The notes below the pieces were generated by a model that saw nothing but the letters and a program-made list of their open reading frames with translations, ran no database searches and was not told the origin of the DNA. This document shows, one piece after another, positions 1-9,618 of a DNA stretch of 64,000 bases. How positions within the stretch are numbered: the first letter of the stretch is position 1; every line of letters begins with the position of its first letter. Position numbers and translations under genes: made by a program. This DNA comes from Deltaproteobacteria bacterium (GTDB taxonomy: Bacteria > JADJOY01): positions 1 through 64,000 of the forward strand of contig JADJOY010000038.1 of assembly GCA_016713535.1 (NCBI GenBank). Reading direction: 5' to 3'.

Positions 1-82
1 ATCTCTTCACGGGCGCTGCGACGCGCCAGGTCGCGAATCCGCGCGGGCCTATCCTCGAGTCACTCGCATCGCTCGTGGCCCG

Positions 83-148
83 GCGACGGGGATGGAACCC
101 CCGTCGCTACGACGGTCTTCGTGGCGCGGGGGGCTCCGCCCCCCCGCG
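83..148. other. Two GC-rich stem-loops upstream of efflux operon
   Basis: Two perfect hairpins lie in the first 150 bases. The first has 9-bp arms GCGACGGGG (83-91) and CCCCGTCGC (99-107) around a 7-nt loop. The second has 9-bp arms CGCGGGGGG (125-133) and CCCCCCGCG (140-148) around a 6-nt loop. Neither is followed by a T-tract, so a classical intrinsic terminator is not shown. They may end the gene to the left of the window or fold in the leader of the efflux operon. No coding sequence is supported in 1-247. Confidence 0.35.
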
Positions 149-247
149 GCGCGTCGCGCCGGCGCTTCACAAAACGCAACACGGAACGACACGCCGGCGT
201 GCACGCGGCGGTTACCCTTGCGGGCTTCCCCCGCTCACGGTCTGCCG

Positions 248-1540
248 ATGCACTCCCTTCCCGATCGCCGCTCCGCCGTCGTTGCTTGCGTGCTGGTCGC
301 GCTGGGGAGCTCGCTCGGCGGCTGTGACCGCGGCGCCGCGGCCCGCAAGCCCGCCGAGCCCGCGCCCGTCGCGGTCGTCCTGGTCTCGCCTTCGACGGCG
401 ACGCTGCCGCGTACGCTGCGTGTGACCGGCTCGCTGTTCGGAGACGAGGACGCGACCGTGGCTGCCAAGGTCGCCGGTCGGGTGGCCGCGGTCTACAAGG
501 ACTTGGGCGACGTCGCGCAGCCCGACGAGCCGCTGCTGCGCGTCGATCCGACCGACTACGAGCTCGCTCGCGCCGAGAAGGCGCGCGCCTTCACCGAGGC
601 GCTCGCGAAGCTCGGCCTCGTGGCCCTGCCCGGCGCGGGATTCCAGGTGGACGCCCTCCCCGCGGTCCAGCGCGCCCGGGTCCAGGCGGCCAACGCCAAG
701 GCGCGCTTCGAGCGCACCGAACAGCTCGTACACCGCGAGCCGCCGCTCATCAGCGCGCAGGAGCTCGCCGACGTGCGCACCGCGTGGGAGGTGGCGGAGA
801 ACGGCGTGAACGTCGAGCGTCTCGCCGCCGGGGCCGCCGTCGCCCAGGCGCGCACCCTCGAGGCGCAGCTCAGGATCGCGGAGCAGGCCGTGGCAGACAC
901 GGTGCACAAGGCGCCCGCCCCCGAGCGCCCGGCGGGAGCGTCGGCCGAGCCGCCCGCGGTCGGGCGCAGCTACGAGGTGGCGGCACGCCTGGTCTCGGTG
1001 GGCGACTTCGTCCAGGTCGGGACACCACTCGTGCGGCTCGTCGACGCCGACCCGGTGAAGCTGCGCGCGACGGTCCCCGAGCGGCGCCTCGCCGACGTGA
1101 AGGTGGGGCAGAGCGCCGCGGTCTCGATCGAGGCCTTCCGGGAGCCCTTCGCCGGCCGGGTGTCGCGGGTCAGCCCCGCGGTCGACGTCGCCACCCGCTC
1201 GTTCGCCGTCGAGGTGCTGGTGCCGAACCCCGAGCGGCGCCTGAAGCCCGGCTCGTTCGCGAGCGCCGAGATCGAAGTGGCGAGCGACGAGGCGCTGCTC
1301 GTGCCGGCGAGCGCGATCCTGACCTTCGCCGGCGTGACCAAGGTGATGGTCGAGAAGGACGGCAAGGCCGAGGAGCGCCCGGTCGCGATCGGCCAGCGCC
1401 TCGCCGATCGGGTCGAGGTCCGCGACGGGCTCCATGCCGGGGACCGTGTGGTCGAGAAGCCGGTGGCCGGGTTGCGCACCGGGACGCCGATCGTGTCGTC
1501 GAGCGCGCCGCCCGCGCGCGCCGGGGCGCCGCCGTCGTGA
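248..1540 (+). CDS. RND efflux periplasmic adaptor (membrane fusion protein), lipoprotein
   Basis: 430-residue adaptor joining an inner-membrane RND pump to its outer-membrane channel. The start at 248 gives a classical lipoprotein signal with lipobox LGGC at residues 23-26; upstream in-frame starts would only add low-complexity sequence. After the signal comes a biotinyl-lipoyl-like half motif (AAKVAGRVAAVYKDLGD, about residues 75-91), a helical hairpin (about 110-230), the second lipoyl half (SVGDFVQVGTPLVRLVD) and a beta-barrel domain, then a membrane-proximal domain to the C-terminus. This matches the HlyD/AcrA family in order and length. It is first in an adaptor-TolC-RND operon and its TGA overlaps the GTG of the next gene by 4 bp. 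Substrate cannot be inferred. Confidence 0.9.
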   Translation: MHSLPDRRSAVVACVLVALGSSLGGCDRGAAARKPAEPAPVAVVLVSPSTATLPRTLRVTGSLFGDEDATVAAKVAGRVAAVYKDLGDVAQPDEPLLRVDPTDYELARAEKARAFTEALAKLGLVALPGAGFQVDALPAVQRARVQAANAKARFERTEQLVHREPPLISAQELADVRTAWEVAENGVNVERLAAGAAVAQARTLEAQLRIAEQAVADTVHKAPAPERPAGASAEPPAVGRSYEVAARLVSVGDFVQVGTPLVRLVDADPVKLRATVPERRLADVKVGQSAAVSIEAFREPFAGRVSRVSPAVDVATRSFAVEVLVPNPERRLKPGSFASAEIEVASDEALLVPASAILTFAGVTKVMVEKDGKAEERPVAIGQRLADRVEVRDGLHAGDRVVEKPVAGLRTGTPIVSSSAPPARAGAPPS

Positions 1541-2903
1541 TCCCACGGCGCGCGGCGGCGGTGCTGGTGGCGAGCCTCGCGGCGTGCTCGGCGGTGGAGC
1601 AGGCCGACGTCGCCACGTGGCGAGACGCCATCGAGGGTACCCGGGCCGCTTCGCGGGTGCCGCCGGCCGACGGCCCCCTCGGCGTGCTCGACGTCATGGT
1701 GCTGGCCAACCGCGGCAGCGAGACCCTCGCGGTCGCGGGCGAGGATTACGTCCAGGCGATCCTCGCCAGGCGCCGCGCCGCCGCGACGTTCCTGCCCACG
1801 CTCGCGCTGGTGCCGAGCTTCCAGTGGAACGAGGTCACCGGTGTGCGGCAGGCGACGGCGCTCGACGTACCGGTGGAGGCGAGCTTCGCCCTCAACCCGG
1901 TGCGCGACGCCGAGCTCGTGATCGCCGAGGGCGCCACCGCCGAGCAGCGCCGCGCGCTCTTGCTCGACGTGCAGGATGGACTGCTCCTCGACGTCGCCCG
2001 CACCTTCTACGACGTGATCCGCGCGGAGCGCGCCGTCGAGGTGATCGAGAACTCGGTGCGGGTCCAGGAGCAGCGGGTGGAGGACGCCGAGGCGCGCTTC
2101 GCGGCTGGGCTGATCCGGCCGCTCGACGTGTCGTCGACCCGCGCCCAGGCCGCCGCCACCAGCGCCGACCTCACCGCGGCCCGGAATCGGGTGCGCACCG
2201 GCCGCGCGCTGCTGACCCAGCTCGTCACGGTCGCGGTCGGCGACCGGCCGCTGGTCGACTCGCTCGATGTCCCCGAGGACGTCGCACCGCTCGACGAGCT
2301 CGCCGCCGCGGCCGCGCGCCGCCGCGTCGACCTGGAGGCGGCTGCGTACCGGGTGGAGGCCGCCCGCGCGGGCGTGCGCGCGGCGTATGGCGAGTACTTC
2401 CCCTCGATCTCGATCGACCTGGACGCCTTCCTGCGCCGCGAGAGCGAGCCCGCGAGCCTCGACTGGGCGTCGCTGCTGGTGCTCAGCCAGCCGCTCTTCT
2501 CGGCGGAGTGATCGAGGCCGACGTGCGCACCGCCCTCTCCAGCTGCGCCAGGCACGCGCCGGGGCGCGGCTCGCGCGTGGTGCGGCGCGAGGTCGAGACC
2601 GCGTACCTCGACCTCGCCGCGGCCGCGGAGCGCGTGGCGCAGCTCGGCGAGCGTGCCGCGGCCGCTCGCGAGGCGCTCGCGCAGGCCGAGGGGCTCTACG
2701 ACGCGGGCCTCGCCACCAACCTCGAGGCGCTGGTGGCGCGCGATCGCATGCTCGCCGCCGAGCTCGAGCTGGTCGGCGCCGAGCTCGACCGCAAGACCTT
2801 CCACCTCGAGCTGCTGCGGGCCTCGGGCTCGCTCCACGAGCTCCTCGGCATCACGCGGCCAGCGCCGCGCGCGGCGCGGGACGGCGATGCAGAAGCTGGC
2901 TGA
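1537..2903 (+). CDS. TolC-family outer membrane efflux lipoprotein, frameshifted
   Basis: Outer-membrane channel of the efflux system. The GTG at 1537 overlaps the adaptor stop (GTGA) and gives a lipoprotein signal with lipobox LAAC (residues 14-17). The body has two long coiled-coil OEP repeats, with family-like phrases such as LVLSQPLF, QLRQARAGARLAR and VETAYLDLAAA. These phrases lie in three different frames: the first frame ends at 2511, the second covers about 2505-2545, the third about 2545-2580, and the second frame resumes to the TGA at 2901-2903. Restoring one G near 2506, one C near 2540 and one compensating indel near 2575 gives about 455 residues, normal for the family. I think these are sequence errors, but a true pseudogene cannot be excluded. 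It overlaps the RND gene by 17 bp. Confidence 0.8.
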
Positions 2904-5900
2904 GATCTGCATCCGGCGCCCGGTGTTCGCGTCGATGATGAGCCTGGCGCTCGTGATCGTGGGCGCGGTCTGCTACGTGCGACTCGCGGTCGACCGGCTG
3001 CCGTCGGTGGACGTACCCACGGTGCGCGTCAGCACCACCCTGTCGGGAGCGTCGCCCGAGGAGATCGAGACCCAGCTCTCGGACCCGGTCGAGGAGGCGG
3101 TGAACACCGTCGAGGGGATCGACGAGCTGCGCTCGGTCTCGCTGCCCGATCGCTCGGTCGTGGTGGCCAACTTCAACCTCGGGCGCGACGTCGACGTGGC
3201 CGCGCAGGACGTCCGCGACCGCGTCCAGTCGGTGCTGCGCGACCTGCCCGAGGACGCCGATCCGCCCACCATCTCGAAGGTCGACAACGACAGCGACCCG
3301 GTGATCTCGGTGGCGCTGGTGGGACCGCGCAGCATCCGCGAGCTGACCGAGCTCGCCGACAAGCTGGTTCGGGTGCGGCTCGAGCGCTCCCCCGGCGTGG
3401 GCGAGATCCAGGTGCGCGGCGGGCGCGATCGCACCATGAACGTGTGGGTCGACGCCGATCGCCTCGATGCCCTCGGCATCCCGATCACCGCGGTGCGCGA
3501 TGCGATCGAGGCGCAGAACACCGACGTGCCGGGCGGCAACGTCACCACTCCCGAGCGCGAGCTCGCGCTGCGCACCGCCGGTCGCCTGGTGGACGTGCAC
3601 GGCTTCGACCAGCTCGTGGTGGCCACGGTGAACGGCACCCCGGTGCGGATCGGCGACCTCGGCCACGCCGAGGACGGGACCGCCGAGGCGCGCACCGTGG
3701 CACGGCTCAACGGCGAGCCCACCGTGGTGCTCGACATCGTGCGTCAGTCGGGGGCGAACACCGTCGACGTCATCGAGGGCGTCAAGCGCAACCTGGAGTT
3801 GCTGCGCGCCAGCTGCCCGGCGACGTGCGCAACGTGGTGATTCGCGACCAGTCGACCTACATTGAGGCCGCCCTCCACGAGATCAAGGTGCACCTGGTGC
3901 TCGGCAGTCTGCTCGCGAGCGCGGTGGTGCTGCTCTTCATGCGGAGCTGGCGCTCGACGCTGATCGCCGCGATCGCCATCCCCACCTCGGTGGTGGCGAC
4001 GTTCGGCGCGATGGCGGCGCTCGGCTTCACCCTCAACAGCATCACCATGCTCGCACTGGTGCTGATGGTGGGGGTGGTGATCGACGACGCGATCGTGGTG
4101 CTCGAGAACATCTTCCGCTTCATCGAGGAGAAGGGGCTCTCGCCGATGGAGGCGGCTCGCGAGGCGACCGCCGAGATCGGCCTCGCTGTGCTCGCGACCA
4201 CGCTCAGCCTGGTGGTGATCTTCCTGCCGGTGTCGTTCATGTCGAGCGTGACGGGCCGCTTCCTCTACCAGTTCGGCATCACCGCGGCGGTCGCGGTGAT
4301 GGTGAGCCTGTTCGTGTCGTTCACGCTGACGCCCATGATGTCGGCGCGGCTGCTGCGCCCCGGGGACGCGGGCGGACACGGCGCCGGGGCCGAGTCGCGG
4401 GGCGGGTTCTACGCCTGGCTCGACCGCGGCTACGCGCGGTTGCTGGCGCTCTCGATGTCTCACCCCGCGGCGGTGATGGCGCTCGCCGCCGTGGTGGTCG
4501 CCACCTCGGTCCCCATGTTCCTCGCCGTGGGCCGCGAGTTCGTCCCCACCGACGTCGACGAGGCCGAGTTCCAGGTGTCGATCACCGCGCCCGAGGGCGC
4601 GAGCCTGCCCACCATGAGCTCGGCGATGGAGGCGGTGGAGGCCGAGATCCGTGCCGTGCCGGGAGTACGCGACGTGCTCGTGACCTCGGGCGGCTTCGGC
4701 GGCACCCAGGTGAACGCGGCGAGCGTGTACGTGCGGATCGCGCCCCACGAGGAGCGGCTCTTCTCGCTGGGACGGTTGTTGTCGGAGACGGTGCGGCTCA
4801 GGCCGTGGGCCGCGTTCCGGGGCAACTACTCGCAGGCGGACGTGATGACCGAGATCGACGAGCGCCTGCACCGCTTCGGCGAGCTGCGCTCGCAGGTGCG
4901 GAACTTCGCCTCCTTCAACGTCGGCGGTGGCTCGACCGACGTGAACTTCGTGATCCGCGGACCCGACATCGCGACGCTCTACCGCGCCGGCGAGGAGCTT
5001 CGCGATCAGGCCCGCAAGGCCGGTGGCTTCCGCGGGCTCGACACCACGCTACGCCTCAACAAGCCCGAGCTCGAGGTCTCGATCGACCGGGACCGCGCGG
5101 CGGACCTCGGGATCACCGCCGCCGACATCGGCACCGCGCTCCGGGTGATGGTGGGCGGCGATCAGGAGGTCACGCGCTTCCTCGACCCGTCCACCAACGA
5201 GCAATACGAGGTGCGGTTGCGCCTCGACGAGGAGGACCGCGACCGGCCCGGCCTCATCGACCAGCTCAAGCTGCCGCGGTCCGGCGGCGGGCTCGCCGAG
5301 CTGAGCAGCGTCGCGAGCGTGCGGCCGATCCAGCGCGCCTCGCGCGTCGACCGCCTCGACCGCGAGCGCATGGTGTCGGTGCGCGGCGGCGTCGCGCCGG
5401 GCTACGACCTCGGCCGCCAGCTCGAGGTGCTGCAGCAGCTCGCCGGCGGGCTCGGCCTGCCCGCCGAGTACTCGACCAGCCTCACCGGGCGGAGCCGGGA
5501 GCTCGAGCGCACCTTCACCGAGTTCGGCTGGGCGTTCCTGCTCTCGATCGTGTTCATGTACCTGATCCTGGCGTCGCAGTTCGAGAGCCTCACCCACCCG
5601 CTCACCATCTTGCTCTCGCTGCCGCTGTCGGTGCCGTTCGCGCTGTTCTCGCTGTGGGTGACCGGGGGCACCCTCAACGTGTTCAGCGCCCTCGGCATCC
5701 TGGTGCTCTTCGGCGTGGTGAAGAAGAACGCGATCCTTCAGGTCGACCACATGAACGGGTTGAGACGGGCCGGGGTGGAGCGGCGCGCCGCGATCGATCA
5801 GGCCAACCGTGACCGCCTGCGGCCGATCCTCATGACCACCCTCGCCTTGGTGGCTGGCATGCTGCCCCTCGCCGTGGGCACCGGCCCCGGCGCCGAGGAG

Positions 5901-6092
5901 CGGCGCGCGGTGGCGATCGTGGTGATCGGCGGGCAGACGTTCTGCTTGCTGCTCACACTGCTCGTGACGCCGGTGGCCTATGCACTGTTCGACGACCTCG
6001 GGGCGTGGGTGAGGGTGCGGTTCGGCAGGCCCGCGGTCGACGACCGCGCGATGGCCGCGGCGAGCGGCCCGGCTGGCTCGCCGGAGAACTAG
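2887..6092 (+). CDS. RND-family efflux transporter (AcrB/HAE1 type), frameshifted
   Basis: Inner-membrane proton-driven pump of the tripartite system, about 1068 residues after repair, the usual AcrB-family length. The ATG at 2887 gives MQKLAEICIRRPVFASMM, a typical RND N-terminus leading into TM1. The TM4 proton-relay pair is present in GVVIDDAIVVLENI (about residue 400) and the TM10 lysine region in GVVKKNAILQVDHMN (about residue 943). Two large periplasmic loops contain the porter and docking subdomains. The reading frame breaks near 3810, where LELLRA runs out of frame; adding one C (gcgcc to gcgccc) restores QLPGDVRNVVIRDQSTY. The first frame would otherwise stop at 3840. It is the last gene of the operon. 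The substrate class (drug, dye or solvent) is unknown. Confidence 0.88.
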
Positions 6093-6401
6093 ATGCAACG
6101 TCACGATTCGTAGCGACCGGTCTCGGCGTCCCATCGGCTTCGGCGGCGACGAAGCAGGGGCCAAAGGCCCGTGCCCTCCAGCCCGTTCGGCGCAAGGGCG
6201 ATCCAAATCGTGGTGGCCCATTTAGCCCGACGCATTCACGAACGTTCGCCGTCGGCTCGAGCGGGCTGGACACCCGGCCCGGTCCCGCGGGCGCGAGGCC
6301 ACCGCAACCGCACCGCCCCGGCCCGCCGGAGGCGGGCCCTCCAGACCGGGGGCGATCGCCGCGCCGGCAAATCCGGTATGGAGCGCGCGACCCTGTCGCA
6401 G
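6093..6401. other. Convergent intergenic region with a stem-loop
   Basis: 309-bp gap between the convergent RND and L7/L12-like genes. No coding sequence is convincing. It contains a perfect hairpin, GGCCCGCC (6320-6327), GGA loop, GGCGGGCC (6331-6338), that could terminate transcription from either side, although no T-tract follows on either strand. Confidence 0.4.
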
Positions 6402-6806
6402 TCAGCGGGTGTCGCGAAGCCCGCGTCCGAAGGCGAGGCGATAGGTCGCGGCGCTGAAGCCGGGATGCTCGCTGGCGAGACGCTCGAGGGCGAGCTGTTC
6501 GGTGAGCCGCCCGTCGCGGTGCTGGTCGGCGAGCTCGATGGCGCGCCACGCGAGGTCGCGGGCCCGTCGCACCGCGTGAGGGTGGAACCGCTCGCGAGGT
6601 TCGGGCGAGGACGCCTCGAGGCTGGCGAAGACCTCGTCGAGATCGCCCACGATCGGCACCTCGGACGCGCCGAGCTCCCGCTCGAGGTCCTCGACGGCGC
6701 GCTTCGCCTCGCTCAACGCCGCGCCGGTGCGCTGCCGGTAGAGCTTCAACGCACCCACGCGGTCGCCCGCGCGCACCGCGCGCTCGACATCGGGCCAGTG
6801 CGTCAT
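6402..6806 (-). CDS. Small protein with ribosomal L7/L12 C-terminal-like domain
   Basis: 134-residue soluble protein. Residues about 8-45 (VRAGDRVGALKLYRQRTG, then LSEAKRAVEDLERELG) match the helix-turn pattern of the ribosomal protein L7/L12 C-terminal domain, whose consensus is GNKIEAIKLYRE followed by GLGLKEAKDAV. The L12 N-terminal dimerisation domain and hinge are absent, so this is not the stalk protein itself. The rest (about residues 60-134) is charged and helical, with no recognised domain. The ATG at 6806 was chosen because the fold starts immediately after it; upstream in-frame extension is low-complexity. Proteins with such stand-alone domains occur in many bacteria and their function is generally unknown. 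It stands alone, convergent with the efflux operon. Confidence 0.7.
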   Translation of the reverse strand: MTHWPDVERAVRAGDRVGALKLYRQRTGAALSEAKRAVEDLERELGASEVPIVGDLDEVFASLEASSPEPRERFHPHAVRRARDLAWRAIELADQHRDGRLTEQLALERLASEHPGFSAATYRLAFGRGLRDTR

Positions 6807-7399
6807 CGCATGTTCCCGGTACTTCGGGGCGCGCACCCGTTCAGCGATGCGCGTCACACGCCGGCCAGAAAAAAGAGCGGCCTCGTGGCTCACACCGTTG
6901 GTGCGACCCACGAAGCCGGTCCCTCGCGCACGAGGCGCGACCCTGGGGGAGGGGTTTCGCGAAGTGCCCGACGAGAGAGCAAGCGCGGTGCCGAGCTCGC
7001 GGCCGGCCACCGCGCGCACCCCAAGGCGCCTCGAAATCACCGTGATTCTAAGTGTTTGTCGGTTCGAGAAGACGCCGGACCGCTCGCCGATCGGTTACGG
7101 CCACGAGGCCGGGGACGTTCAAAACGCGCACTCCGGGGCGCGAAACGTGACGCTTGCGCCGGGCGAGCGGGCCATCTTCGCCCGCACGATTCATGAAGCC
7201 TTCCACGGCGTCCTCCGATCGTCGGCCTCTTGGGGCGTGCTCGGCATCTCGGCGCTCGCCCCGATCTGCTCGACGCTCGGCGGCCTCGCGACGAAGGGTT
7301 CATGAATCGTGCGGGCTAGACCGGAGGACCCGCCGCGTACGCTCCGCCCGCAACGCAGGGGTTGCCCGGCGACGGGCCGGCGCCCCATCCTGCGGGATC
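6807..7399. other. Divergent intergenic region
   Basis: 593 bp between the L7/L12-like gene and hflX, long for this dense genome. No open frame in it has convincing protein-like composition. It contains a 13-bp palindrome with a single central base (AATCAC-C-GTGATT, 7035-7047), which looks operator-like, and the long inverted-repeat element at 7180-7316. It should also hold the promoters of both flanking genes, but no clear -35/-10 pair stood out. Confidence 0.5.
7180..7316. repeat. Long inverted repeat, MITE-like or large hairpin
   Basis: The left arm at 7180-7203 (GCCCGCACGATTCATGAA followed by gCCTTC) is repeated in reverse complement at 7293-7316, with 18 consecutive matches plus five more after one mismatch. 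The 89-bp spacer contains a nested pair, GGGGCG near 7234 and CGCCCC near 7257, so the whole element could fold into a cruciform or RNA hairpin. The innermost TTCATGAA of each arm is itself palindromic. It carries no gene. Size (137 bp) and terminal inverted repeats fit a small non-autonomous element. A structured leader is the alternative. Only one copy is present in this window. Confidence 0.6.
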
Positions 7400-8824
7400 A
7401 TGGCGGGGGACGAAACCCAGACCGGCGTGCTCGTGGCGGTGCAGCTCGCGGGAGTGCCGGACGACGAGTTCGAGTCGTCGCTCGGTGAGCTCGCGCGCCT
7501 CGCCAAGACGCTCGGGGTGCGCGTGGTCGGGCGCGTCACGCAGCGCCGCAGCTCGCTCGCCGCGAGCGCGGTGCTGGGCGCGGGGAAGCTCCACGAGCTG
7601 GCGCGCTGGACCGGCGGCACCGGCGTGGTCCCCGTCGGCCCCCCCAAGCGCCGCGGCAAGGGTGGCGAGGACGAGCCGGAGGAGGAGCTCGGCGAGGGCG
7701 TGAGCGGCGACCTCGACGAGGATCTCGAGGGCGCCGAGGTCGACGAGCGCGGCGGGCAGCCCAGCGACGACGCCGGGTCACCCGCGCCCACCGAGCGCGC
7801 CAACGTCGTCATCCTCGACCACGACGTGAGCCCGTCGCAGGCGCGCAACCTGGAGCGCGCCACGGGCGTCGAGGTCCTCGATCGCACCGCGGTCATCCTC
7901 GCGATCTTCCGCCGCCACGCGCGCAGCCGCGAGGCGGCGCTCGAGGTCGAGATCGCGCGCCTCACCTACCAGGCGCCGCGGGTCCGCGAGAGCGGCGTCG
8001 GCAAGGACCGTCAGGCGGGTGGGATCGGCGGAAAGGGCGCGGGCGAGGCCTACATCGAGCTCGATCGCCGCCGCATCCGCGACCGCATCGCCGAGCTGCG
8101 CGGCGAGCTCGCCGCGATCGAGCTGCAGTCGCAGCACCGCCGCAGCCGCCGCAGCCACCAGGCGACGGTCGCGCTGGTGGGCTACACGAACGCGGGCAAG
8201 TCGTCGTGGATGCGGCTCCTCACCGGAAGCGGTGTGCTGGTGGAGGACAAGCTCTTCGCGACCCTCGACACCACCGTGCGCGCGCTCCACCCCGAGACCC
8301 GTCCGCGGATCCTGGTGAGCGACACCGTCGGCTTCATCAAGAAGCTGCCGCACTCGCTGGTCGCGTCGTTTCGCTCGACCCTCGCCGAGGCGCGCGAGGC
8401 GTCGCTCCTGGTGCACGTGGTGGACGCGTCGGATCCGGCGTTTCGCCAGCACATGGAGGTGACGCGCAGGGTCCTCCGCGAGCTGGATGCGGGTGACTCG
8501 CCCGAGCTCTTGCTGCTCAACAAGGCCGATCGGGTCGACGAGCCGCAGCGCGCCGCGCTCGTGGAGGAGTTCCCGGACGCCGTGATCCTCTCCGCCAAGC
8601 GCAGCGGCGACGTCGCGCGACTGCGCGACCGCGTCCTCGAGTTCTTCGAGCGCGAGATGGTCGACGGCGACGTGTTCGTGCCGTACACGAAGGGCCGCTG
8701 GGTCTCCGAGGTCCACGCGCGCTGCCGGGTGCTCGCGGAGAGCTACGAGGCCGACGGCACGCGCATGACGGTTCGCACCCACGCCGCCGAGCTGGAACGG
8801 CTGCGCGCCGCCGTGGACGAGTGA
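7400..8824 (+). CDS. hflX: GTPase HflX
   Basis: Ribosome-associated GTPase that rescues or splits stalled ribosomes, cytoplasmic, 474 residues. The N-terminal nucleotide-binding domain includes RRSSLAASAVLGAGKLHELA and LDHDVSPSQARNLERATG. A helical linker contains the family signature GKDRQAGGIGGKGAGE. The G domain shows G1 GYTNAGKSS (about residue 260), G3 DTVGF and G4 NKAD, and a C-terminal region follows. The N-terminal domain is interrupted by a strongly acidic, low-complexity insert (about residues 80-132, rich in E, D and G) absent from compact HflX proteins. The ATG at 7400 gives a normal N-terminus. The TGA overlaps the start of the next gene by 4 bp, so the lipoprotein is probably co-transcribed. 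Confidence 0.93.
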   Translation: MAGDETQTGVLVAVQLAGVPDDEFESSLGELARLAKTLGVRVVGRVTQRRSSLAASAVLGAGKLHELARWTGGTGVVPVGPPKRRGKGGEDEPEEELGEGVSGDLDEDLEGAEVDERGGQPSDDAGSPAPTERANVVILDHDVSPSQARNLERATGVEVLDRTAVILAIFRRHARSREAALEVEIARLTYQAPRVRESGVGKDRQAGGIGGKGAGEAYIELDRRRIRDRIAELRGELAAIELQSQHRRSRRSHQATVALVGYTNAGKSSWMRLLTGSGVLVEDKLFATLDTTVRALHPETRPRILVSDTVGFIKKLPHSLVASFRSTLAEAREASLLVHVVDASDPAFRQHMEVTRRVLRELDAGDSPELLLLNKADRVDEPQRAALVEEFPDAVILSAKRSGDVARLRDRVLEFFEREMVDGDVFVPYTKGRWVSEVHARCRVLAESYEADGTRMTVRTHAAELERLRAAVDE

Positions 8825-9606
8825 GCGCGCCGCGGCGGCGCGCGCGGGCGGTGGCGGGGCTCGCGGCCATCGCCGCCGCGCTCGGCTGCGCGCCGGGGCA
8901 GCGCGCGGTGCCGCGCGCCGACGGCTTCTCGTGCAGCCACGTGTTCTTGCCGATGGGCGCGGGCGTGCGGCGTGACTATGTCGTGACCGCGCGGGATCCG
9001 GCCGTCGGCGCGTATCGCTACACGCAGACGTACGCCGCCGATGGCGGAGCCGAGCCCGACGCGGGATCCTTTGCCGAGACGATGGCGTTCTCGAACGGAG
9101 CGCGCCGGGTGCAGCGCCTGCGCTGCGAGCCGGGCGGCGGCTGGCGGGCGCTCTCGACGGCGGTGGACGGGGTGTCGGACGCGGGACCCGGGGGCGCGAT
9201 CGCGGCACGCGGCGTCACCTCGCTGCCAGCGGCGGAGGCCTGGCGGGTGGGGGTGTCGTGGACCGACACCGGCGAGATCTCGGCCCGCGACCTGCCCGGT
9301 TTGCCGCCGGCGCTCGTAGCCGGCGGCGGCTCCAGCTTGACCGGGACCGTGACGGTGGCGAGCACGATCGCGGCGAGCGAGCCCATCGCGGTGCCCGCCG
9401 GGCGCTTCGAGACCTACCGGATCGACGCCTCCACCGCCCAGCGGGTGGTGGTCGACACCGGTGTGCTCGGCAAGATCCCCGTCGAGCTGGTCACGACCAC
9501 CCGCACCTGGTACGCCCGTGGCGTCGGCATGGTCCGCCAGCAAGCGGAGCCCTACGGCCTCACCACCGAGCTGGTGGCGGTGACCGGGCTCGCGCGCTCC
9601 GAGTGA
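8821..9606 (+). CDS. Hypothetical secreted lipoprotein
   Basis: 261-residue protein whose GTG overlaps the hflX stop (GTGA). The N-terminus has arginines, a hydrophobic stretch (AVAGLAAIAAALGC) and a lipobox-like LGC, so it should be a lipoprotein. The mature part looks all-beta, with phrases such as SCSHVFLPMGAGVRRDYVV, PAGRFETYRIDAST and TRTWYARGVGMVRQ. The last two resemble proteins that process or report envelope material (DUF3108-like ending: modified residue, then WYA.GVGMV). I cannot name a function. It faces the convergent FHA-EAL gene across 12 bp. Confidence 0.75.
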   Translation: MSAPRRRARAVAGLAAIAAALGCAPGQRAVPRADGFSCSHVFLPMGAGVRRDYVVTARDPAVGAYRYTQTYAADGGAEPDAGSFAETMAFSNGARRVQRLRCEPGGGWRALSTAVDGVSDAGPGGAIAARGVTSLPAAEAWRVGVSWTDTGEISARDLPGLPPALVAGGGSSLTGTVTVASTIAASEPIAVPAGRFETYRIDASTAQRVVVDTGVLGKIPVELVTTTRTWYARGVGMVRQQAEPYGLTTELVAVTGLARSE

Positions 9607-9618
9607 GCGGCTATCGCG

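Noticed and set aside
6870-6900. T-tract on the minus strand (from AAAAAA near 6870) as a terminator
   Set aside because: The preceding stem is only about 4 bp and no gene on that strand ends there.
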